From: Carex sylvatica
Taxonomy: Eukaryota; Streptophyta; Magnoliopsida; Poales; Cyperaceae
DNA length: 64,000 nucleotides
Direction of reading: 5' to 3'
Assembly: GCA_964058845.1 (NCBI GenBank)
Contig: CAXKVR010000157.1
Coordinates: 1-64,000 of the forward strand
The position numbers were made by a program, and so were the translations under genes. The notes beneath the pieces were generated by a model. The model was not told the origin of the DNA. It made no database searches and saw nothing but the letters and a program-made list of their open reading frames with translations. This document shows positions 23,701-33,846 of the stretch, one piece after another. How positions within the stretch are numbered: the first letter of the stretch is position 1; each line of letters starts with the position of its first letter.

Positions 23701-24530
23701 GGGCCCAGGAACTCGTACCTGAGGTTAGATGGCAGAGGCTTGAGCTCAGGAGTTGGATGCTCTGTCTGGCTATTGACACGGTCCGTGTCAGATGTGTCCG
23801 ACCCGTGTAGCACCCTCGTGTCAGCCTTGTCCGACTCGACCTCTCTGTTCTGGTTCGCAGAAAGTGATGTACGGTCCGTGTGGGATCCATCCGGTCCGTG
23901 TCCCTGGTTCTCCAGATTGGCAGTTCTCACATCTGCTGCACAAATTGACCCCAATTCGCTTGTTTCAACCTGCAACTCGGATAAGAAATCAGAATAGTAC
24001 CTTAACGAATGTTCGACTTTCTCAAGAAAGTAATCTTCGGCCAAGTCAGTCAGGCAATCGTCGAGCACATCAATCCGAAAACAAGACTCGGTTGGTGATG
24101 GATATTTCATGGCGCGGTCTATTTGAAATTTCACTCTCTCCCCGCCAAAATTCAGAGTCAGTGTTCCTTGACACACATCGATTATAGCACCTGCAGTTCT
24201 CAGAAAAGGTCGTCCCAGAATAATGGGGACTTCCTTATCTTCTTCCATTTCCATTACAACAAAATCAACAGGTACAAAGTACTTACCAACTTGAACAGGT
24301 ACATCTTCCACTATGCCAAGTGGAAGGCGTACCGAGGAGTCCGCTAGCTGTAATGTCATTCGCGTAGGTCTAAGCTCGCCTACCCCCATTCGATCAAATA
24401 TGGTGCGCGGCATGAGACTCACGCTTGCTCCCAAATCGCACAGAGACTTTTTGATCATAGCTTTCCCTATAATGCAAGGAATGTAAAACTTACCTGGGTC
24501 ATCCAGTTTGGGTGGTAGCTCATTTTGCAA
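20748..24530 (-). pseudogene. Pol: protease, RT, RNase H, integrase (two nonsense codons)
   Basis: The frame reads from 24530 down to 20748. Protease has CDLGASVSLMP and PIILGRPFL. A spacer with palindromic motifs lies at 23760-23900. RT has CVDYRKLNAATRKDHFPLPF, MPFGLCNAPATF and the catalytic FMDDF (about 22990-23022). RNase H has CDASDYAVGAVL and TEKELLAIVFA. Integrase has an HHCC zinc region (HCHSSAYGGHAS, CDKCQRTG), then [19 protein letters not shown] and a Glu in [12 protein letters not shown] codons just after ELFDV (about 21645) and after KLNDAL (about 21261) replace expected Trp codons. Upstream, a deletion of about 14 bp near 24538 shifts the frame relative to the 24540-24722 block. 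Non-functional. Confidence 0.88.
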
Positions 24531-24722
24531 GATGGCACTATTTCACCGTCTCGTGTCCTCCCAAGCTCCTCTTGTTGGATAAGATGTCTTTCAGGAACTT
24601 GGCATATGTAGACATTTGGATCAAAGCCTCGGTGAATGGAATAGTGATGTGCAGTTGTTTGAGAACATTGGCGAATTTAGCGAATTGCTCATTCAATTTG
24701 GTATCAGCTAGTCTCTGGGGGA

Positions 24723-25054
24723 ACGGTGGCTGCTGATTTTACTGTTTTTTGAAAAATCACCGACTGTTTTTCAGAAAACAGTCAGTGTTGAACACCAACA
24801 GTGACTGTTTTTCGAAAAACAGTCGGTGATTTTTCAAAAAACAGTAAAATCAGCAGCCACCGTTGGATTAATAATTTTCAAAGTGGCTTAATAAATAGTA
24901 AAAAAAATCAGAAAAATGTAAAATTTGGTCTCCAAGCACATATTAATATGGAGAACAAGATGAACGGTTCAGATCAACCATTTGGACATTAGAAACACAA
25001 AAATGAGTTATAAGCATATGTGAGGATATGCTTATATAAGAATAGTAGCCAACC
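24723..25054. mobile_element. Rearranged foldback MITE with a long palindromic centre
   Basis: The right end (AGTAGCCAACC) and right half match the MITEs at 5642, 6089 and 38091. The left terminal arm is missing. Instead the centre is a long palindrome (about 24724-24872) built from CCGACTGTTTTT...AAAAACAGTCGG and GTTGAACACCAACAGTG. These units resemble the subterminal repeats of the CACTA end at 30740-31000. The left junction falls directly on the truncated pol of the Athila-like element. A close relative lies at 29345-29653. Confidence 0.75.
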
Positions 25055-25220
25055 TCTATATATATTATATAATCCTCATCATTGAGACTTATATATATAT
25101 GCTTAGAGTTGTCTTGTTATTGCCTTTATTTTCTCTGTGTGATTGGAAAATAATGGTGCGTTAAACCTAGCTAATTAAAGAATTCAATAAGTAGAATGCA
25201 TGCATGAGTAATAATTAAAT
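25055..25220. other. AT-rich spacer with LINE target site
   Basis: No gene is visible. The first part (to about 25100) repeats at 29654-29690. AATTAAAT at 25213-25220 is the likely left copy of the LINE target duplication. Confidence 0.5.
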
Positions 25221-25227
25221 GAATTAA

Positions 25228-25247
25228 GGGTTTAGGGTTTAGGGTTT
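25228..25247 (+). repeat. Short telomere-like repeat at the LINE 5' junction
   Basis: GGGTTTAGGGTTTAGGGTTT is nearly three plant telomere units, placed exactly between the target site and the first LINE coding sequence. Such a run could be filler added at 5' joining or a chance pre-existing interstitial repeat. Confidence 0.75.
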
Positions 25248-28200
25248 GACAGGTGTATATGGCCCACAAGGGGATAGTGAGAAAATACAATTTCTAAATG
25301 AATTAAGGGAATTAAAATTACAAATTAATGTCCCTTGGATCATCACTGGAGATTTTAATATGATCCGAACCAATGCTGACACCACTGCCTCTAATCCGAA
25401 TGTGGGGATTATGCAACAATTTAATAATTTCATCTCTAATAATGATCTTTTTGATGTCCCCTTAATTGGCCGCAGGTTCACATGGAATAATGACAGGCCA
25501 GCACCTACTTTTTCTAAATTAGATAGAGTACTTATTTCATCACAGTGGAATATGATGGGTGCATCATACGCGCTGACGGATGCTCCGCAGACTGCCTCCG
25601 ACCACTCACCGCTAATTTTGCAGATGAAACCGCACCAAAGGCGGCCGGGCAGACCCTTTCGATTTGAAATTTTTTGGTTAAAGCACAAAGATATCGCATC
25701 TGTGGTTCAAAGGGCTTGGCAGCCGGGTAGCGAAATCCATAACCCGATTCGCAAATTGCAGAGGAAAATTATGGCAACACAAAGAGAATTAAGGAAGTGG
25801 GCTAACGAGACTTACCGTTCCAGAGATACATACTTAGTTCGATCTAAATGGGCTGTACAACAATTAGACCATGCACAAGAGTCAAGATTGCTAACCAGCC
25901 AGGAGAAAAATCTTAGAATAAATCTCAAAGCTAACATTTTTAAACTGGCAGCGGAACTAGAAGAGCGATGGAGACAGCGTGCAGGTGCGACATGGTTAAA
26001 GCTTGGGGACAATAACACGAAGTACTTCCACGCAGTTGCAAATGGCCGAAAGAATCTAAACACTATGACAAGGTTGCGATCCGCGTCAGGACAATTACTA
26101 AACAACAATGAGCTTAATGCAGAGCTGCTAGCTCACTACAAAGCCCTGCTAGGTACCAAGCACACTACAAGCAGGGCGTTTGATCTGACAGGCAAGGTGG
26201 GGCCGCAACTTGCGACTGAATTAGAGTCACTGGATCAGGAGATTACCGATGAAGAAATCAAAGCAGCTCTCTTCCTGCTGCCAAAAGGTAAATCTTCTGG
26301 GCATGATGGGCTACCGGCTGAATTTTTTCAGTCATTTTGGGAAATTGTGGGGAGGGATGTGATTGAATTCATCAGAGGATTCCTTTCGGGTAAGGATATA
26401 GGGTGCGTTAATAGAGCTTCAATCACACTAATACCAAAGAAACATGGGGCCTTAGAGATATCGGATTTCAGACCGATAAGTGTAATCAACACAGTGGCAA
26501 AAATCATTACAAAGCTTATGGCAAACAGGTTGCAGTCACATTTAAAACACCTGGTCTCAAATACCCAGACGGCTTTTGTCAAAGGTAGATCGATTGTGGA
26601 GTCATTCCTAGTTGCTAGGGAATATCTAAATTTTTGTCAAAAAATGAAGATACCTTCCATTCTACTTAAAGTGGACTTCGCAAAGGCATTCGATACGGTA
26701 GATTGGTCTTTCCTAACCAATCTTCTAATCGAACGAGGCTTCCCTCCCAAATGGCTTTTGGCCATGGTTTCTGTGCTGAAGTCGTCTTCCTCGACAATCA
26801 AGGTAAATGGTTCACTAACTCCTTTTTTCAAACACGAGAGAGGCTTGCGTCAGGGAGACCCCCTTTCTCCAATGTTGTTCATACTGGTCACTGACTCCCT
26901 AAACTGGTTCATTAAAAACTCAATACATTTAATGCACAGACCTATGATCATCCAACCTATACCAATTCAATACGCGGATGATACAGTAATTTTTACGAAG
27001 GCTCACCCCACCTCCTTAAAGATCATTGCGCGAATTCTAAAGGTCTACGCAAGACTGACCGGACTGAAAATTAATAATCACAAGAGCAATTTCATACCCA
27101 TAGCCATTTCGCCCCACCTGGTAACAACCATAGAGCGCATCTTGCACTGCACCAAGGCAGACTTGCCGATCAGATACCTTGGACTACCGTTATCGCACCG
27201 CAAGCCGAGGAAGGTGGACTTCCAACCTCTACTTGATGTGGTACAGACAAGGCTGGCGGGCTGGAAATCAAACCTGCTTTCGTATGGTGGAAGGATAACC
27301 TTGATTAAAGCAGTATTAACAGCACTTCCGCTGCATTACATGCAAGCGATACGTGTACCCAAGGGAATCATCAAACACATAGATAAGGCTCGTCGGTCAT
27401 TTCTATGGAAGGGTAATGAGAATTGCAAAGGTATTAATTGTTTAGTCGGTTGGGAAAAGGTGTGTGCTCTCAAGAACAATGGAGGAATGGGGATACTTGA
27501 TCTTGACACACAAAATCAGGCGTTGCTAATTAAGTGGCTGTGGAAACTTGATACGGAGGCTTTCGGCATGTGGGCACAAACAATTAGCACATTATATGGC
27601 ATTGAATAGGGAGCAACTGGCCATCTCCATCCAAAGTTACTTCTTCATGAGATCAGTTCTGAACTTATCACCTTTCTACCGGGTCTCAATAACTGAACAG
27701 TCGGTCAGCAATATGGTGGGTTGGAGATGGACAACTAGCCATATCTTCACGACCGCGTCGGCTTATGCACAGCTACACGATAGAGGGCTAAGGAATAGAA
27801 CTAATGTGAGTATATGGACACTTAAAATCCCATTGAAGGTAAGGATGTTTATATGGGTGGGAATGCAAAATAGATTGCTCACGCAACAGAGGCTAAGATT
27901 GAGAGGTTGTCAAGTACCAGCAGGATGCCACCTATGTGGGGACCATGGAGTTGAAACAGCAAAACACATCATATTCTCATGTTCATATGCGATTAGCTTG
28001 TGGAGGGAACTTCTAAGCGGCTAGCACATAACTGTTACCAGATTTGCAGACGATTACTCCTGGAACCTATGGTGGAATGCGAGATCACGCATGTTGCCTC
28101 AGATGAGAAAACTGTGGGATTCTCTCTGGGCAGCAGGGTGCTGGGCCCTGTGGAAAGAACGCAATAGAAGACTATTTAACCAGCAGCAGAGAACCGTGCA

Positions 28201-28255
28201 GACATTGGTCAATTCGGCCGGGGAAGAGGCGCTACATTGGTACCGGGTACTGTAG
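25246..28255 (+). pseudogene. LINE ORF2: endonuclease, reverse transcriptase, zf-RVT (frameshifted)
   Basis: The first frame (25246-27609) holds the C-terminal part of an APE-type endonuclease (GVYGP, WIITGDFNMI, RRFTWNN, SDHSPLIL). The reverse transcriptase follows, with KSSGHDGLPAEFF, LIPKK, DFRPIS, KVDFAKAFDTVDW and GLRQGDPLSPMLF, then the catalytic IQYADDTVIF near 26970. A shift near 27600 moves coding to another frame, which carries the zf-RVT zinc motif (CHLCGDHGVETAKHIIFSC) and meets a TAG at 28021-28023. The end WALWKERNRRLF follows to 28255. Broken by truncation, a frameshift and a stop. Confidence 0.88.
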
Positions 28256-28383
28256 TTTATGAATTTTAATTACTTGTGTGTAAATAAATAAAATTAGGTA
28301 TAATATCTGTAAATAACTTTTTACATCAATGAATTGACAGTGCCTTTGGTACACTGTCCTTCAAAAAAAAAAAAAAATTAAAT

Positions 28384-28867
28384 ACTTTGACAACAGTTGC
28401 TCTGGTGTAATTAGATTCATTGTCTATGATAACCATAAGATACTATGGAAACTAATTAATGAAAGCAATCATGTTTAGGAATTTAACCATTTGGTATTTA
28501 CAATAAATTAAAATCTGAAGAAAAATAAAGAAATTAATTTTGATTTTTGTTGGTGACATAAATGAGCTACAATTAATCCACTGTCGTTATATTTATCCTC
28601 AGACGATTATATCTAAATATGACCAATTATTCTCGATTATTTTTGGCTAATCGCTTAGCTGTACCCTATCAGTCCGATGAATGCATACTGTTATTTAGAA
28701 CAATGGTTTTGGAGGAAGGAATACATCAACCTATAGGTAGTCTTGATTTTCTTTAGTTAATTTTCAGTTTTCATGCCATGCATCTCTCTATGATATATAT
28801 ATATATATCTCTAGCTTGGCTCTAGCTAGTTGTATATTAAATATAATTATTCACTCCGACCAAATAA
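28384..28867. other. AT-rich intergenic DNA
   Basis: I see no gene or recognisable transposon between the LINE and the local duplication. Confidence 0.4.
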
Positions 28868-30143
28868 TATATTATAACCTACTTAATTATATATATTAAT
28901 TCAAACAAAAATATTACGTTTACGACTAAAAATTTAAATCCATTTTAGAGCTAAAGTATATATATTTTTTTCAAAATTTATAAAGTGCGGCACATAATCA
29001 TAAAATTTACTACTCAATTACTTACGAGAAAGTACAAATATTTGAAATTTATGCAATATAAGAACAGTGAAATGATTATAAAATTCAATTAAAGACGCTA
29101 AAAGTATATGAAATATTAAAATTATTCTAATGAGGAAAAGAAAAATAGGCAATATTACGGTAAATTTGACATTAATTATCCAAAATGAACATCAAAATAT
29201 ATATATGTATTTAGAAAAAAACTAATATCCCTCGTTTAGGCCCTGTTCGGATCTCATCATTTCTTATTTTATTTCCCATAAAAAATCCCATAATTGTGCC
29301 TTAAAATAGATTATAAAGTTGTGTTAAAAGAAGAACACACATATTTAAAAAAAAATCACCGACTGTTTTTGAAAAAACAGTCACTGTTGGTGTTCAACAC
29401 TGACTGTTTTCTGAAAAACAGTCGGTGATTTTTCAAAAAACAGTAAAATCAGCAGCCACCGTTGGATTAATAATTTTCAAAGTGGCTTAATAAATGGTAA
29501 AAAAAATCAGAAAAATATAAAATTTGGTCTCCAAGCACATATTAATATGGAGAACAAGATGAACGGTTCAGATCAACCATTTGGACATTGGAAACACAAA
29601 AATGAGTTATAAGCATATGTGAGGATATGCTTATATAAGCATAGTAGCCAACCTCTATATATATTATATAATCCTTATCATTGAGACTTATATATATATT
29701 ATAACCTACTTAATTATATATATTAATTCAAACAAAAATATTACGTTTACGACTAAAAATTTAAATCCATTTTAGAGCTAAAGTATATATATTTTTTTCA
29801 AAATTTATAAAGTGCGGCACATAATCATAAAATTTACTACTCAATTACTTACAAGAAAGTACAAATATTTGAAATTTATGCAATATAAGAACAGTGAAAT
29901 GATTATAAAATTCAATTAAAGACGCTAAAAGTATATGAAATATTAAAATTATTCTAATAAGGAAAAGAAAAATAGGCAATATTACGATAAATTTGACATT
30001 AATTATCCAAAATGAACATCAAAATATATATATGTATTTAGAAAAAAACTAATATCCCTCGTTTAGGCCCTGTTCGGATCTCATCATTTCTTATTTTATT
30101 TCTCATAAAAAATCCCATAATTGTGCCTTAAAATATAATTCCA
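28868..30143. repeat. Local duplication of about 445 bp around a MITE
   Basis: 28868-29310 and 29697-30143 are nearly identical, from ATATTATAACCTACTTAAT through GGCCCTGTTCGGATCTC to TTGTGCCTTAAAATA. The MITE half at 29345-29653 lies between them. The result looks like an about 830-bp tandem duplication that took a MITE with it. Confidence 0.8.
29345..29653. mobile_element. Rearranged foldback MITE, relative of 24723-25054
   Basis: The right half and end (TAGTAGCCAACC) are as in the MITE family. The left part starts within the palindromic centre (AATCACCGACTG) and has no left terminal arm. The flank after it (CTATATATATTATATAATCC) also matches 25055 onwards, so the two copies share the same derived structure. 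Confidence 0.7.
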
Positions 30144-30734
30144 ATCCTATTTTTATATTTTATGAATTACAACGATAAAATATTTATTGCATCTATAAAT
30201 TCAATTTAAACAATTAAACTTAATTATTACATATCTTACAAAATATACACAATGCACAAATTTTTATTCTCAAATAGTTATACATCCCTAATAAGTTATT
30301 TCTAAATGTACAAGTGATATTAATAATTTATTTCTCAAATAGTTATACATCCCTAACATGAAATCTATCTACAATTTAAATTTTCACTGTTTCTAATTAA
30401 TATATTTTTATTTTTATTTTGTTTAACATAAATTAAATTATCATATTATTTATTTATGTACGTATTTCCTTAACAACTAATCAAAGTTTAAAAATATATT
30501 ATAAATTTTAAAAGACTTAATTGTATTGTAAAAATCCACAAATTACTTAATTTGATTCCCTTATAAAATTTGTTAACACACGCAAAATTCTGGTTGAAAT
30601 CAATTATTTAATTAGTATTTGTAAAAACTTGAAAGATTTTATTAAATAAATTAATGTATTACATGTATTCAATGAAATGTTCAAACCAAAGTAATATATT
30701 TTTAATTATGATATTTGAAAAAAAAAAACAATTA
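30144..30734. other. AT-rich intergenic DNA
   Basis: No gene, tandem array or recognisable element ends were seen. Confidence 0.4.
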
Positions 30735-31000
30735 AGACCTAACACTGACTGTTTTTTAGGCGTCAGTGTTAGTACTCAACACTGATGCCTTAAAAACAGT
30801 CAGTGTTGGTGCTCAACACTGACTGTCTTCTAAAACAGTCAGTGTTGCTGCTGAACACTGACTGTTTTAGAAGACAGTCAGTGTTGAGCACCAACACTGA
30901 CTGTTTTTAGAAAACAGTCAGTGTAGTATGAGCAACACTGATGCTTTGCTTAAAACAGTCAGTAATTAAGGGTCGGTGAAGGGGTTTTTTGTACTAGTGT
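30735..31000 (-). mobile_element. CACTA transposon end with subterminal repeats (element I)
   Basis: The right terminus reads CTTCACCGACC... inward from CACTAGTACAAAAAACCCC on the minus strand, the hallmark of CACTA (En/Spm-type) elements. Inside it, about eight copies of ACACTGACTGTTTT in alternating orientation form the subterminal array (30740-30965). The 3-bp target TAC follows at 31001-31003, and the same bases occur in the uninterrupted copies A and B. The matching left end and any transposase are not in the window, so this is a relic, or one end of a rearranged element. Confidence 0.82.
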
Positions 31001-31279
31001 ACTTGTCCTTGTAACTTGTGATGCATTACTGGTGGTTCTTGACACAGTACCGGTAGAATTCGAAACCGGTGAATCAACTGGTGTGCAGTTGAGTAGACTA
31101 GGTTGTGAATTGAAGCTTACTCGGCGTGTTGTAAAGGAACCTCTAAGAGGAGACACAACCCATCTGGTTGCATTGAAAGATAGGAGAAATTTTATCTTTT
31201 GGATAGCTCTCTTGAGCTTGTTGAGGAGGGAGATATCAGTAATCATTGTAGCCGCCAGCAAAGGTGCAGATGTGATCAT
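30959..31279 (-). pseudogene. DUF761 gene copy C, truncated and fused to a CACTA end
   Basis: From the ATG at 31279 about 92 residues match copies A and B. The frame then crosses into the CACTA terminus and stops after about 15 foreign residues (TLVQKTPSPTLNY). The C-terminal DUF761 block (DKRAEIF..., MERQVSL...) is gone. The upstream TATA-like element is kept, so transcription is possible. Most likely a pseudogene. Confidence 0.8.
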
Positions 31280-33846
31280 GGTTAATTAATTTGTTTACAG
31301 AGTAGATAGGTACTTATATATATAGCCATAGGTACGGTGTAATGGAAATTGTCTTGTTGGTTAAGATCGATGAAGTTTAGACTAGTTCAAGGAATAATAT
31401 TTTAGATGACAGAGAGGAAAGAGACGTTCCAACGAAGAATTCTACTGTTATAAGTTTTTAAACAAAGACTCAGTCTACTAGTTTTTATTATTAAATCTTG
31501 GGCTGTTTGGGTTCACCCAAAAAGGCTCCTAGCTAGCATGTATCATTGTGTTAGTATATATAATAGTATTGATCTTTCTGTGCACAATCAACAAACAAAT
31601 ATTTTTGTTGTGATTAATAATTAATGAATAGAGTTGTTTGATCAAATTTAGATTTTTAGCATTTTGAATTCTACGTACTTAGATTGAGAATCTTCATTTC
31701 ATTTCAAAAGAATTTGGAAATGTTTGACAGAAAAACTGTAATTTCAATTGGAGAGAAGTGAAGTAATTGCTAATTTAGCAATTTTGGCAAACAGATAAAT
31801 TGTTTAAATATGACATGTTATCTTGCAATAGACAATTATAGATTGTGAAACTTTAAAATTGTACAGTACTATACACAACTGAACACTTAAGTATTAAAGA
31901 TGCTTTATTTTAGATAACTGTTAATATTGCTTATGTAGTTAAAATAAATAAATAATCAATTGTGTAATTTCAGAATTTAAGATGCTTTGTAGCCACCTTT
32001 TTTACATACTTGGAATTATTTATTAGGCACATTTAGAATTATTGTAGTAACATTTTTTTATTAGATATCCTTTGTGAAAATCTGAAGTACGGAAATAATA
32101 ACAATTAATAATTTTCTTTGCATTTTTTTTTCAATTGGATGAATTTGATACATTACTTTCATGATGTTAAATTTATTGATTTTTAAGTACATGGAACAAA
32201 AGTAATGTGATCTCACCATCATAAGCAATTAGATATGCTCATATATATGATGATACACATTTCTGTGGTAATTTATTTTTGTGACAAAAAAAGTACTTCT
32301 ACCAACATACATATATAGAGACATGCAAGTGAATATGTTTGTTGAGTACAAATTAATGTTTCAGTAGAGAAAAAAAAATAACACTTCTTGGTTACAATAC
32401 TATAGTTTTAAAAAAAAATTATTATGTACAAAAAGGTATGGCCAAATTAATAAAATAAAATAAAAATACATGAGTATTAAGAAAAATATACACAACCTTT
32501 ATTGTGTTATACATTTTTGGCTAATGAAATATTTCATGTGAAAAAAAGATTTTTCTAGAAATAATATAAATAATATGATGATAGTCACTGAATAGACACC
32601 ATAAAAATATAAAAATGATTTTATCTAAATATTTAATTAACATTTGTCTCTGCATTGAGTCATCAGCTAAGAACCTGGGGCTAAAATTTGTGGTTGTGAA
32701 TTAATATCCAAGAAATTTCAAGGTGGATAGCTAAGACTGTTACAGCCTTACAGGCAAGAGCAAACTTAGTGGCCAAGTTTATGTTTTTTTTCCTGTAACA
32801 GTAAAGTCTGACTGAAAATTAAAAACACCTGCAGGTTGACTGAGGTTGGATTCACTACTGTTATGAGATTGAGAGCGTTGAGCTAATTAAAATATTTAAT
32901 TAACTGTGAGAAAATTTAAGCATAAAACCTAATTTTAAAATTATTTCAAATATTAAGTATATTTTTATATTTATTTTAAGAAAAACATAATTTTTATAAT
33001 TTTTCTGAAGAAAACATAGGAATAGGCAATTAAGTGATGATCTTTTGTAGCTCTATCTGGCTGCAGCTGGCTCGATCCATCATTGCTGTTAACATATATA
33101 TATTTTTAATAGGCATTAATTACTGATATGATAGAAAATACCCAATTGCCTATTATTTATGAAAAAATATTCAATAAATTTTATTTATTTATTTTATCTA
33201 TATATTTTAGTTTTGCAGCTGCCGGCCGGGTTACTTTAGCTCATTAAAAATATGTTCTCGCCACAGAGGATCCAAGCTCATAACTAGTATTTAATTATGT
33301 CATTAATGTATTTTTTTGTTTTAATTAATTTTATAATTTTAATTATTAGTCAAGTCAACAGTCTTCGTCGCTATATAGGATCTAGTGAATGCATATATAA
33401 TTACGCGTCACGCGGTAATAAGTGTAATTGACGCCTTTTAATTAATACCTTGTTTTAATTTTTTTAAGGAAGTCTTAATTTCAAAGTTGAATAAGTATTA
33501 CTGGTGTTTCTTTTGATGTGCTTGTACTTCTTATGTTATTTTATTTTTCTAATTTTCTTAAATTTTATTGTGTATGATAATTTTAATTATGATCATATGC
33601 GAAAATTAATTTATCATCTAGTTGTGTATATATATTTTATGTAGAAGAGGTTAGGTAGGCTTAACATAAAAAAGCGGACAACTTGTTCAAAAATATTTAA
33701 AATTGAAAGATTTTAATAAGTTTGATCTATATATGCGATGTTCGTGTTTTTACATTAAATTGATAGAAAATTGTTATATCATATTTATATAGGTGCCATC
33801 TTTTCATTTGAAAATGGAGAATTTGAAAACAAAAAAGTTTAAAATT
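31001..33846. repeat. DUF761 gene segment, copy C (left-truncated)
   Basis: The segment is collinear with copy A from 7227 and copy B from 39257 onwards. The left part, including the DUF761 C-terminal codons, is replaced by the CACTA end. The MULE target GTATCATTG is present once, uninterrupted, at 31540-31548. A copy-specific insert of about 84 bp lies at about 32721-32804. The rest (31290-33846) is AT-rich and contains no gene. Confidence 0.85.

Larger units (their letters stand above)
15700..24722 (-). mobile_element. Athila-like Ty3/gypsy element, minus strand, 5'-truncated
   Basis: Reading leftwards, the element holds protease, reverse transcriptase, RNase H, integrase, a motif-rich spacer, an ATHILA-family ORF, a 3' untranslated region, a polypurine tract and the 3' LTR. 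Gag, primer-binding site and 5' LTR are missing: the sequence breaks off at about 24722 within the block matching 13730-13920, where a MITE half begins. The pol frame has two TGG-to-TAG-type stops and a small deletion near 24538. It is a dead copy but the only one here that shows the family's polymerase. Confidence 0.9.
25221..28375 (+). mobile_element. 5'-truncated L1-type LINE
   Basis: This non-LTR retrotransposon has a poly(A) tail (28363-28377). It is flanked by AATTAAAT at 25213-25220 and 28376-28383, the likely 8-bp target duplication. The 5' end is truncated inside the endonuclease and no ORF1 is present. Between the target site and the coding homology lie three TTTAGGG-type repeats (25228-25247), which match the plant telomere repeat. 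Confidence 0.85.

Noticed and set aside
25239..26582. Minus-strand frames inside the LINE
   Set aside because: They are antisense to a well-supported reverse transcriptase frame and carry no domain.
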